Assembly: GCA_035315685.1 (NCBI GenBank)
Contig: DATFXR010000467.1
Span: 1-21,680, forward strand
Origin: QHWK01 sp035315685
GTDB taxonomy: Bacteria > Acidobacteriota > Vicinamibacteria > Vicinamibacterales > CAVVIG01
Reading direction: 5' to 3'
Length of the DNA stretch: 21,680 nt
The notes beneath the pieces are model-generated. The model ran no database searches. It saw only the letters and a program-made list of their open reading frames with translations, and was not told where the DNA came from. Numbering within the stretch: the stretch's first letter is position 1; every line of letters begins with the position of its first letter. Below are positions 7,173 through 14,742 of the stretch, one piece after another. The position numbers and the translations under genes were made by a program.

Positions 7173-10100
7173 CACGACCTCGCTCCCTCCGACGGCGTCT
7201 CTGTACGGCGGCGGTAGACCAGCAGATAGGCCGCCGGCACGATGAACACCGTCAGCATCACCGAGACGATCAGTCCGCCGATGATTGCCCGCGCCAGCGG
7301 CGCGTACGCCTCGCTCCCGGTGCCGACGTTCAGTGCCATCGGCACGAGGCCGATCACCGTCGCGAGCGACGTCATCAGGATCGGCCGCAGCCGGATCCGG
7401 CACGACTGAACGACTGCATCGAGGAGCGGCATGCCGTCTGCTTCGAGGCGATGCGTGAACTCGACGATGAGGATGCTGTTCGCGACGACCATGCCGACCA
7501 TCATCAGCACGCCCATCAGCGACTGCACGTTCAGCGTGGTACCGGTGAGGCCGAGCGCCACGAGCACCCCGGTGAGGCCGGTCGGCACGGCGAGCAGAAT
7601 CAGCGCCGGATCGACGAACGATCGGAACTGCGCCACCAGGATCAGGTACAGCAGCAGAACCGCCAGCGTCAGCCCGCCCGCAAAGCTGCGGAACGAGGCC
7701 TGCATGCCCTGCACCATTCCTCGAACCGCGACCCGGATGCCCGCCGGCCGCGGCCCCGACGCGATCAGCCTGTTGATGCCGGCGGCGAGCGAACCGAGGT
7801 CCTCGCCGATCGGATTGACGTAGATGTCGATCACCCGCTGGATCTGGTAGTGATCGATTTCGGTCGGCGACTTCATCGGCGTGATCGACGTCACGGCGTC
7901 GAGCAGCGTCGGATCCTTCTGCCGCGCCGCGTGCAGCGGCAGCGCACGCAGATCGCTGAGATTCCGGATCCGTCCTTCGGGGTACTGCACGGTCAGCATG
8001 TAGTCGTTGCCGCTCTGCGGATCGACCCAGTAGCTCGGCGCGATCATCTGATTGGAGGTGAGCGCGGTAATCAGGTTGTTCACGACCTCGCGCTGATCGA
8101 GGCCGAGGATCGCCGCGCGTCCCCGGTCGATGTCGAGGCGCAGCGACGGGTAGTCGATGTCCTGCGGGATGAAGACGTCGCGTGCGCCGCGCAGCTTGCG
8201 GATCTCCGCCGCGAGGCCGGTGGCGGTGTTGAACACCGCCTCGATGTTCGATCCGCTGAGCTGTACGTCGATCGGCGCCGGCAGTCCCTGGTTCAAGACG
8301 GCGTCCACCATTCCTCCTGACTGCAGGAACGCGCTCAGCTGGGGAAGCTCCTCCTCGATGGCACGCCGGGTCCGCTCCATGTATTCGTAGCTGCCGACGC
8401 GGTGCCCTTCCTTGAGCGCCACCTGCACCGTCGCCGTGTGCGGACCGGCGTTGCTGGTGTAGATCGAGGAGAATCCCGGCTGGACGCCGATATTGGCAGC
8501 GACCAGATCGAGATCGTCGCGGGCGACGATACGACGGACCAGCGCCTCGACGCGCTCGACGTCGGCCGCGGTCACTTCGATACGCGAACCGGTTGGCGAT
8601 TTCAGGTTGATCACGAACTGCGACGCATCGGTCCGCGGAAAGAACGCGACGCCGAGGCGCGGGTAGATCGCCAGGCTGAGCAGGAAAATCGCCGTGACGC
8701 CCGCGACAACGAGGCGAGGCGTCACGAGCGCGCGGCGCACCTGACGTTCGTACCAGTCGAGGAAGGCGGTGAAGCGGCGCGCGAACGCCGTATTGAATCG
8801 CGCGCCGAACCGCATGTTCGTCGAGGTCCGGCCGTTCAGGCCGGACTCCCGGTCGCCCTGAGAGAGCGGCGCTGCACCTGCGTCGTCGTCCGCGATGTGT
8901 GGATGCGATCCGTGTTCCGGCCGCTTCATGAACCGCGCACAGAACAGCGGGACGACCGAGCAGGCGACGAAGTACGAGGCGGCCAGCGACAGCACGACCG
9001 CCAGCGCGAGGGCGGAGAACAGGAACCGGCTGACGCCGTAGAGAAACGTCACGGGGAAGAACACGACCGAGCTGGTGAGCGTTGCGGCCAGCACCGCCTT
9101 CGAGACCTCCTCGCCGCCGCGTTCAGCCGCGAGAATCGGCGCTTCGCCCATCTCGAGATGCCGGAAGATGTTCTCGAGCACGATCACCGCGTTGTCGATC
9201 AGCCGCGAGAACACCAGCGCGAGCCCGGCGAGGATCATCGTGTTGATCGAGCTGCCCCCGAAGTAGAGGAAGATGAAGGCGGTGAGCGCCGACAGCGGAA
9301 TCGACAGGAAGACGGCGGCGGTGGCGCGCAGGCTGCCGAGGAACATCAGCACCATCAGCCCCGTGAGCAGCAGGCCGGCGCCGCCTTCGCGCAGCAGCGT
9401 CTCGATCGCGCGCTTCACGAACAGCGACTGATCGAACACTACCGACGCGACGAGCTGCGCGGGGACGTCGACGAGCTTGGCGACGAGATCCTTGATGCCG
9501 TCCACGACGGCGATGGTGTTGGTGTCGCCGCCCTGTCGCATCACCGGCAGGTAGACGGAGGGCTGGCCGTCGACGCGAACGACATTCACCTGGACCTGGT
9601 GTCCGTCCTCCGCCTTGCCGACGTCGGCGACCCGTACCGTGGACTGCCCGACCGCCTTCAGGGGAATGCGATCGATTTCCGGGATGGTCCGGAACTGGCT
9701 GTTGGTGAAAATGGTGTAATCGAACGGACCGAGCTTGACGTCGCCCGACGGCAGGATCAGGTTCGCGTTGTTGACAGCGCGGACCACGTCCATCGGGCTC
9801 ATCTCGTACGACTGCAGCTTCGCCGGGTCGACGTAGATCATGATCTGCCGGTACTTCCCGCCGAACGGCGGCGGAATCGACGCGCCCGGCACGCTGGCCA
9901 GCTGATTCCGCACGGTGAACTGGCCGAGGTCGCGCAATTGCGTCTCCGAGAGCCCGTCGCCTTTCAGCGTGATCAGGCACACCGGCAGGCTTGACGCGTC
10001 GAACTTCTGGACGATCGGCGGGAGCGTGCCGGGCGGCAGGCGCCGCAGGTCGGCCATCGCGAGGTTGGAGATTTCGTTGACCGCGGAGTCGGGATCCGTG

Positions 10101-10387
10101 CCGGGCTGGAAGAACACCTTGATGATGCTCACGCCGGGCAGCGATCGCGATTCCATGTGGTCGATGCCGGCGCCGAGCGTGAAGAAGCGCTCGAACCGGC
10201 CGGTGATGTCCGTCTCGATCTGTTCCGGCGGCATGCCGCTGTAGAACGTCGCGACGACGACCTGCGGAATGTTGATCGCCGGGAAGAGGTCGACCGGCAT
10301 GCGGACGACGCTGGTGACGCCGATGACCGACACGATCAGGCAGACCACGACGATGAGATACGGATTGCGGATGGAGAACCGCGACAT
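7172..10387 (-). CDS. RND efflux transporter permease (AcrB/HAE-like)
   Basis: A 1071-residue inner-membrane proton-driven exporter of full family length. It has the two-fold RND plan: a first helix at about 10-28, a periplasmic porter domain at about 35-330, a helix bundle at about 335-485, a second porter domain at about 590-890 and a helix bundle at about 895-1060. PVDLFPAINIPQVVV and MGVLMMVGMVVANSILIVEF are clear signatures. The proton-relay region differs from AcrB. The two adjacent Asp of helix 4 are D398 N399 (FSRLIDNAVIVLEN), and the Lys of helix 10 is Ala969. A charged Arg395 sits nearby. The central cytoplasmic linker (about 488-530) is long and low in conservation. It overlaps both neighbours by one base. 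Drug, solvent or metal substrate cannot be told from sequence. Confidence 0.95.
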   Translation of the reverse strand: MSRFSIRNPYLIVVVCLIVSVIGVTSVVRMPVDLFPAINIPQVVVATFYSGMPPEQIETDITGRFERFFTLGAGIDHMESRSLPGVSIIKVFFQPGTDPDSAVNEISNLAMADLRRLPPGTLPPIVQKFDASSLPVCLITLKGDGLSETQLRDLGQFTVRNQLASVPGASIPPPFGGKYRQIMIYVDPAKLQSYEMSPMDVVRAVNNANLILPSGDVKLGPFDYTIFTNSQFRTIPEIDRIPLKAVGQSTVRVADVGKAEDGHQVQVNVVRVDGQPSVYLPVMRQGGDTNTIAVVDGIKDLVAKLVDVPAQLVASVVFDQSLFVKRAIETLLREGGAGLLLTGLMVLMFLGSLRATAAVFLSIPLSALTAFIFLYFGGSSINTMILAGLALVFSRLIDNAVIVLENIFRHLEMGEAPILAAERGGEEVSKAVLAATLTSSVVFFPVTFLYGVSRFLFSALALAVVLSLAASYFVACSVVPLFCARFMKRPEHGSHPHIADDDAGAAPLSQGDRESGLNGRTSTNMRFGARFNTAFARRFTAFLDWYERQVRRALVTPRLVVAGVTAIFLLSLAIYPRLGVAFFPRTDASQFVINLKSPTGSRIEVTAADVERVEALVRRIVARDDLDLVAANIGVQPGFSSIYTSNAGPHTATVQVALKEGHRVGSYEYMERTRRAIEEELPQLSAFLQSGGMVDAVLNQGLPAPIDVQLSGSNIEAVFNTATGLAAEIRKLRGARDVFIPQDIDYPSLRLDIDRGRAAILGLDQREVVNNLITALTSNQMIAPSYWVDPQSGNDYMLTVQYPEGRIRNLSDLRALPLHAARQKDPTLLDAVTSITPMKSPTEIDHYQIQRVIDIYVNPIGEDLGSLAAGINRLIASGPRPAGIRVAVRGMVQGMQASFRSFAGGLTLAVLLLYLILVAQFRSFVDPALILLAVPTGLTGVLVALGLTGTTLNVQSLMGVLMMVGMVVANSILIVEFTHRLEADGMPLLDAVVQSCRIRLRPILMTSLATVIGLVPMALNVGTGSEAYAPLARAIIGGLIVSVMLTVFIVPAAYLLVYRRRTETPSEGARS
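8826..8846. repeat. Perfect 8-bp inverted repeat inside the RND linker
   Basis: GTCCGGCC-GTTCA-GGCCGGAC gives an eight-base-pair GC-rich stem with a five-base loop. It falls in codons for about residues 514-521 of the permease, within the poorly conserved central linker. It may be a small inserted palindromic element or a chance hairpin. Confidence 0.6.
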
Positions 10388-11622
10388 TACCGTGTCCCCC
10401 CGTCCGCGGCGGCGAGCCTGGTCGCGACGACGGCCCCCTCGCGCAGCTGGCTGCGGTTGCCGATCACGACGAGGTCGCCGTCGGCGACTCCGGACGTCAC
10501 CTCGACGCGATCCGGCGTCTCGAGGCCCACGCTGATGGTGCGCCGCACGATCGTCCCGCGATCGACGACCAGCACCGTGGTCTTGTCTTCCGCGCGATCG
10601 AGCGCTTGCACCGGCACCGCGACCACATCTTTCGCGCCCGCCAACGCCAGCGACACGTAGGCGTACATGCCGGGAACGAGCACTCGATCGGTGTTCTGGA
10701 CGTCCACCTCGGTTGCCATCGTCCGCGTGTCGGCGTCGACCTTGCCGGCGAAGCGGGCGACGCTGCCGGTGAACGTTCTCCTGACGGCGTCCACACGGAC
10801 GTCGACCGGCGCGCCGACGCGGACGTGCGCGACCGCCGACTCGGGCACGGCGATTGTCAGCCGCAGCCGATCGGTCGCCGACAGCTTGACGATCGGCATC
10901 GCCTGCGTCTGCGACGACGTGCCGGCCTGGATCATCGCGCCGGTATCGGCGTAGCGGTGCGTAACCACGCCGGCGAACGGCGCGATGATGCGTGTGTAGT
11001 CGACCAGCGTTTTCGTCTTGGCAGCCATTGCCCGGGCGACGCCGAGCTGCTGCTCGGCGGACGCGAGCGCCGCCTTCGCGGTGGCCGTTTGCGCCTCGGC
11101 CATCCGATCCTTCGCGGTCGCATCGTCGATTTCCTGCTGTGCGACGAGATTCGGCCGCGCCTTGATCACGCCGGCGAGGCGTGTCGCGGCGAGGTGGGCG
11201 ACCTCGTGCGCCGATTCGGTGCGCTCGAGATCGGCGCGGGCGCGGTTGATTTCCTCGGCGCTGCGCTGGACGTTGGCTTCGTCTTGACGCGCCTCGTCCT
11301 GGAGCTCGGGAATCTCGAGCACCGCCAGCAGCTCGCCGGTCTTCACCCGCGACCCGACGTCGACGTAGATCGCCTTGACGTAGCCGGCGACCTTCGCGTG
11401 GACGTCGATCTCTTCGAACGGGCGAAATTCGGCCGCCAGTGTCAGCGTTTCGGTGAGGTCGGCACGCGCGGCGCGGGCGACAGCGACGGTCAGCCGGTCA
11501 TCGGTCGCCGCCGTCGCGGCTGCCTGGGATTTCGAGCACCCCGGCGAGGCGGCAAGCGGCACGACGGCCACCGCTGCCACGACGCCGTACAGCAGTCTTC
11601 CGATCGGATCGGTCCTCTTCAT
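10387..11622 (-). CDS. RND periplasmic adaptor (membrane fusion protein), lipoprotein
   Basis: A 411-residue adaptor that bridges the RND permease and the outer-membrane channel. The ATG at 11622 is chosen over one 24 bases upstream because a GGAG (minus strand, 11630-11633) lies seven bases before it and the signal peptide then begins normally. Residues 1-29 look like a lipoprotein signal, with Cys29 as the acylation site (AASPGC), although Pro before Gly is unusual. A biotinyl-lipoyl half (VHAKVAGYVKAIYVDVGSRV, about 74-93) and a helical hairpin (about 105-195) are followed by the second lipoyl half (YTRIIAPFAGVVTHRYADTG). The beta-barrel and membrane-proximal domains end with LREGAVVATRL. 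Its stop overlaps the permease start (TAATG). Confidence 0.93.
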   Translation of the reverse strand: MKRTDPIGRLLYGVVAAVAVVPLAASPGCSKSQAAATAATDDRLTVAVARAARADLTETLTLAAEFRPFEEIDVHAKVAGYVKAIYVDVGSRVKTGELLAVLEIPELQDEARQDEANVQRSAEEINRARADLERTESAHEVAHLAATRLAGVIKARPNLVAQQEIDDATAKDRMAEAQTATAKAALASAEQQLGVARAMAAKTKTLVDYTRIIAPFAGVVTHRYADTGAMIQAGTSSQTQAMPIVKLSATDRLRLTIAVPESAVAHVRVGAPVDVRVDAVRRTFTGSVARFAGKVDADTRTMATEVDVQNTDRVLVPGMYAYVSLALAGAKDVVAVPVQALDRAEDKTTVLVVDRGTIVRRTISVGLETPDRVEVTSGVADGDLVVIGNRSQLREGAVVATRLAAADGGTR

Positions 11623-11683
11623 GAAAGCACTCCGGGCCTCGCGCACGCCGCGCGCGGCCGATCAAGTCGTGAGGGGAGACGGA

Positions 11684-12058
11684 TTACCCGAGGTTGGCGG
11701 GGGGTGCTCTGAAGCCGTGTGGTGATCGAAGGCGAAGGGGTTCGGGCAGTGGAACGTCGATGAGAGCCGCGGCCCGGGACACCCGCGGCGCGAGCGCGAT
11801 GAGCGTCTGCGGCGGACGATCAGCGGACGTTGCGACGACGGCCGCGGTGTGCTTCTGTGGAACCGATGCGCAGCTGTTCGACCAGCGGAAGCGCGAGTGT
11901 TCCTGCGCAGGCGTCCGCTGGTGGTCGAGCCGATCGTGCGCGCGCGCCATCGACGGCACGCAGGTAATCGCCGCGAGCAGCAGCGCGGAGAGCAGGCGTG
12001 CGCCGGTGTGCCGACGTGATGCGGGACGAAATGCGGGCGCCGGTACAGCAGCGATCAT
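11684..12058 (-). CDS. Small secreted protein of unknown function upstream of the efflux genes
   Basis: A 124-residue reading frame, 61 bases upstream of the adaptor gene on the same strand. It has an Arg-rich N-terminus and one hydrophobic stretch (about residues 22-38, LLSALLLAAITCVPSMA) followed by RAHDRLDH, which looks like a signal peptide with His just after cleavage. The rest is Pro/Ala-rich and low in predicted structure, ending FRAPPANLG. Small exported proteins with His near the mature start and an Arg-Ala/Gly-Pro-Pro tail are often seen beside metal or RND efflux genes; this one fits that pattern loosely. The ribosome site is weak. It could be a spurious frame in GC-rich DNA, but a promoter-like element sits just upstream. 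Confidence 0.5.
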   Translation of the reverse strand: MIAAVPAPAFRPASRRHTGARLLSALLLAAITCVPSMARAHDRLDHQRTPAQEHSRFRWSNSCASVPQKHTAAVVATSADRPPQTLIALAPRVSRAAALIDVPLPEPLRLRSPHGFRAPPANLG

Positions 12059-12081
12059 GCGGCGGTGTCGAAGGACATCTC

Positions 12082-12111
12082 ACTATACTGCCCGCGGATG
12101 GGACGGCGCAA
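12082..12111 (-). promoter_or_regulatory. Candidate sigma70-type promoter of the efflux operon
   Basis: On the minus strand TTGCGC (12106-12111) and TATAGT (12082-12087) are separated by 18 bases, and the predicted transcript start lies just before the small secreted protein at 12058. The -35 is only half matched. A short inverted repeat, CGGCG-CAATT-CGCCG on the plus strand, covers the -35 and could be an operator. This supports a transcription unit beginning here and running to the TolC gene. Confidence 0.4.
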
Positions 12112-12177
12112 TTCGCCGCAATGGAGCCGTCCTGTCGCGGCCGCCTTCACGCTGCTGCGCGACCGGCGTCGCGCACG

Positions 12178-12465
12178 TCAGGCGACGGATGCCGCGAGCC
12201 GCACGAGTTCGGAGTAGGCGGGCGACGCCGCATCGCGCTTGAGCACGCAGACGAGCAGCCGATGCGGCCCCGGCGTCGTTTGGCAGTCGTGCGCGATCAG
12301 GCCCCGTGTCTTCGTGCTGTCGACGTACGCATGCACCAGCGGGCGCGGCGCGCCGGCTGGCTGGTACCAGTGGATGCCCTCCAGGTCGCCAAGGCGCACT
12401 TCCGCCGTCTGCCACGCGTTCCACGCACCGCGGACCGGGACGAGCGTGCCTACATCAATACTCAT
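12178..12465 (-). CDS. Hypothetical protein, 95 residues
   Basis: I do not recognise this protein. The ATG at 12465 is supported by GGAG (minus strand, 12472-12475) six bases upstream; an in-frame ATG at 12498 has no such site. It is soluble, with no signal peptide or membrane helix, and a mixed composition: MSIDVGTLVPVRGAWNAW, then RLGDLEGIHWYQPAG, DSTKTRGLIAHDC and HRLLVCVLKRD. The alternating strands suggest a small beta-rich fold. It lies 115 bases downstream of the response regulator on the same strand and 119 bases upstream of the small secreted protein, so it may belong to either unit. A real gene is likely because the ribosome site, start and composition agree, but no function is offered. 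Confidence 0.55.
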   Translation of the reverse strand: MSIDVGTLVPVRGAWNAWQTAEVRLGDLEGIHWYQPAGAPRPLVHAYVDSTKTRGLIAHDCQTTPGPHRLLVCVLKRDAASPAYSELVRLAASVA

Positions 12466-12580
12466 GGCGTTCTCCGGGCGTATCCGCGCCGGCCTCACTC
12501 CGGCAGTCTTCCAGAGTAAAGAAACACGATGCCGCTGCCAATCGGGTGAACAGGGGAGCGGGGTGAAGACCTGTGCAGCG

Positions 12581-13219
12581 CTACTGGATGATGCCCTTGC
12601 GGACGGCGTAGAGCACGATCTCAGCAGTGTTGTGCAGGTTGAGCTTCTGCATCAGGCTCGCGCGATGCGTTTCGATCGTCGAGAGCGCAAGATTCAGCAG
12701 CGTCGCCACTTCCTTGTTCGATCGGCCTTCGGCCAGCAGTTGCAGCACCTCCTTCTCGCGATCCGTCAGCAGCGTATACGAATCGGACAGGCCGCGCGTC
12801 TGCAGCGACCGCATGTAGTCCTGGACGAGCACGGCAGTGACGGCCGGGCTGAAGAACGGACGGCCCGACGCGACCGCCCGCACCGCGGGCAGCAGATCCT
12901 CGTCAGTGGCGTCCTTGAGGAGATACGCGCGCGCGCCCGACGCGAGCGCGCGGATGATGTAAGACTCGTCGGCATGCATGCTGAGGATCAGCACCCGCGG
13001 CGGGTTGTCGATCTTCTGGACCCGCGCCGCCACATCGATACCGTTCAGTTTCGGCATGCCGATGTCGACGATCAGCATGTCCGGCCGCAGCGTCTCGCAG
13101 AGGCGGACCGCCTCGAGCCCGTCGGCGGCCTCACCCACCACTGACACATCGGTCTCTTCGAGGAGACTGCGCAGGCCACGGCGCACGATGCCGTGATCGT
13201 CAGCCAGCAGCACGCGCAA
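12581..13219 (-). CDS. NarL/FixJ-type response regulator
   Basis: A 212-residue two-component response regulator. The receiver domain (residues 1-118) has acidic pair Asp7-Asp8, phosphoacceptor Asp52 (LIVDIGMPKLNG), switch Ser80 and Lys102 (YLLKDA). A LuxR-type helix-turn-helix covers about 147-205, with LTDREKEVLQLLAEG, SNKEVATLLNLALSTIETH and the closing RKGIIQ. Phosphorylation by the adjacent kinase should drive dimerisation and DNA binding. The open frame runs far upstream, but receiver homology begins at LRVLLADDHG. A TTG at 13219, six bases after GGAGG, fits exactly, so translation is probably from TTG and overlaps the kinase end by 20 bases. The target genes are unknown; the efflux operon downstream is one option. 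Confidence 0.92.
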   Translation of the reverse strand: MRVLLADDHGIVRRGLRSLLEETDVSVVGEAADGLEAVRLCETLRPDMLIVDIGMPKLNGIDVAARVQKIDNPPRVLILSMHADESYIIRALASGARAYLLKDATDEDLLPAVRAVASGRPFFSPAVTAVLVQDYMRSLQTRGLSDSYTLLTDREKEVLQLLAEGRSNKEVATLLNLALSTIETHRASLMQKLNLHNTAEIVLYAVRKGIIQ

Positions 13220-14555
13220 CGGCGGCCTCCGGGGCAGCGGGCCAGGGCAGCTCGATCGCGAGGCGCGTGCCGCGTCCGCGCGCGGCGTCGATCGCCATCG
13301 TGCCGCCGAGCTCTCGCACGCGCTCTTCGATCCCGCGGAGGCCGAGACCCTCGCGCGGCCGCGCGGGATCGAGGCCGGTGCCGTTGTCGGCAATCGACAC
13401 GTGCAGGTGATCACCGTCGCTGCCGACGGTGACGGCCACCGCCTTCGCTTTCGCGTGGCGCATGCAGTTGGTCATCGCTTCCTGGACCGCGCGATACACA
13501 CACGTGCGGTATGCGTCCGGCAGATCGTCGAGCGGCCCGTCGATGTGGAGCGACACTTCGACGCCGTAGCGCCGCGTGAAGTCGCGGACGTGCCACTCGA
13601 GCGCCGCCTGCAGTCCGAAGTCGTCGAGCATGCTGGGTCGCAATCCGAGCGCGAGGTCGCGCACGGTGCGGAACATCTGATCGACGAGGCGCCGGCACTC
13701 GGCCACAGCGCCCCGGCCGCCATCCGGCCCGGCGATGCCGACGTCGATGCGCCGCAGCTCCATCTTCAACGCCGTCAACACCTGCGCCACGTGATCGTGC
13801 AGCTCGCGCGACAGGTTCTTGCGTTCCTCTTCCTGCGCCGCCACCAGCTGCTGCGACAGCGCGCGCATCCGGCGCTCGGCGTCCTCGGCGATGAGCCGCT
13901 GCTCCGCCGATCGGCCTTCGAGAATGCGCAGGCGGATCACCGCCGTGAGCGCGACGACGAGACCGAGCAGCAGACTTCGCCATACCACGCGGCGGAGATC
14001 GTCACGGAACGCGGCGTACTGCCGCGAAATCTCGGCGCGCTGCGCCGCCAGGTTCGTGTTGTTGATCTCCTCGATCTCCTGCGCGATGGCGAGCACCGCG
14101 TCGCGCCGCGGCACGACCTCGCGGCGCAGGAAGCGGGCGCTCTGCAGAATCTTCTCGGCCGGCGTCCAGTCGAAGAGCGGCTCGAAGGTCTCCCAGTAAT
14201 CCTCCAGCTTGGCCTGCAGGCTGTCGATGTGATGCTCGGTCGGCTCGGTCAGCGCGCGGAGCTCGGCGAGCGTCGCCATGTTCTGCGTGCGGAACGCGGT
14301 CAGCTGGCGGCGGTAGTCAGGCGCACGCTCGCTGGCGACGTCCAGCAGATAGTCGCGCACGAAGATGCCTGACAGGTTGACGTCGGATCGCAGACGCCGC
14401 AGCTTCGCGTCGAGGTCGCGGTGATGGGTGTTGAGGTGATCCAGCTCGGCGTAGATGTTCTGTGCCTTTTCCGACAGGGTCAGCATCGACACCAGGATCA
14501 GCAACAGGAGACCGCCAAGGCCGAGCGCCGCGACGGGCCACGTTCTGAACCGCAT
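13200..14555 (-). CDS. NarX/DesK-type sensor histidine kinase
   Basis: A 451-residue membrane sensor kinase. A first membrane helix (about 8-27) and a second (about 192-208) enclose a sensor region of about 165 residues rich in long helices (DLDAKLRRLRSDVNLSGIF, LEDYWETF), which resembles a four-helix-bundle/CHASE3-like periplasmic domain. A HisKA_3 dimerisation helix follows, with phosphoacceptor His253 in SRELHDHVAQVL. The ATPase domain has Asn363 in the N-box (TNCMRHAKA), Asp390-Asn-Gly-Thr-Gly, and GLGLRGIEERV. It phosphorylates the response regulator encoded just downstream, with which it overlaps. The signal sensed is unknown. It is divergent from the GT20 gene, with a 187-base gap. Confidence 0.93.
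   Translation of the reverse strand: MRFRTWPVAALGLGGLLLLILVSMLTLSEKAQNIYAELDHLNTHHRDLDAKLRRLRSDVNLSGIFVRDYLLDVASERAPDYRRQLTAFRTQNMATLAELRALTEPTEHHIDSLQAKLEDYWETFEPLFDWTPAEKILQSARFLRREVVPRRDAVLAIAQEIEEINNTNLAAQRAEISRQYAAFRDDLRRVVWRSLLLGLVVALTAVIRLRILEGRSAEQRLIAEDAERRMRALSQQLVAAQEEERKNLSRELHDHVAQVLTALKMELRRIDVGIAGPDGGRGAVAECRRLVDQMFRTVRDLALGLRPSMLDDFGLQAALEWHVRDFTRRYGVEVSLHIDGPLDDLPDAYRTCVYRAVQEAMTNCMRHAKAKAVAVTVGSDGDHLHVSIADNGTGLDPARPREGLGLRGIEERVRELGGTMAIDAARGRGTRLAIELPWPAAPEAAVARAAG
13226..13230 (-). promoter_or_regulatory. Ribosome site that selects a TTG start for the response regulator
   Basis: GGAGG on the minus strand lies six bases before TTG at 13219, where receiver-domain homology begins. 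It sits inside the 3' end of the kinase gene, consistent with coupled translation. Confidence 0.6.
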
Positions 14556-14742
14556 GCCTACAAGCGTATCTCTGTACGATTCCCGCGAGGCATCCTGTCA
14601 GTACTTGAGCGCGCCGGAACACAGCCGTCCCGCCCCGAGGCGAACCAGCTCGGCCGCTTCAGGTGGAATGACGAGTTGGCATCCCCATTCGGCCCGATGG
14701 CGCCCGATTCCGCATCGTCGTCTACTTAATGGCGGAGATCAC

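Noticed and set aside
5550..7217. Plus-strand 555-aa frame opposite the TolC-like gene
   Set aside because: It is antisense to the channel gene and Arg-rich, with no domain; the middle holds the CGCAGAG repeat in translation.
8402..9994. Plus-strand 530-aa frame opposite the RND gene
   Set aside because: Shadow of a conserved 1071-aa permease; the composition is Arg/Glu/Asp-rich without structure.
10606..11712. Plus-strand 368-aa frame opposite the adaptor gene
   Set aside because: Antisense to a clear membrane fusion protein; Arg/His/Gly-rich shadow.
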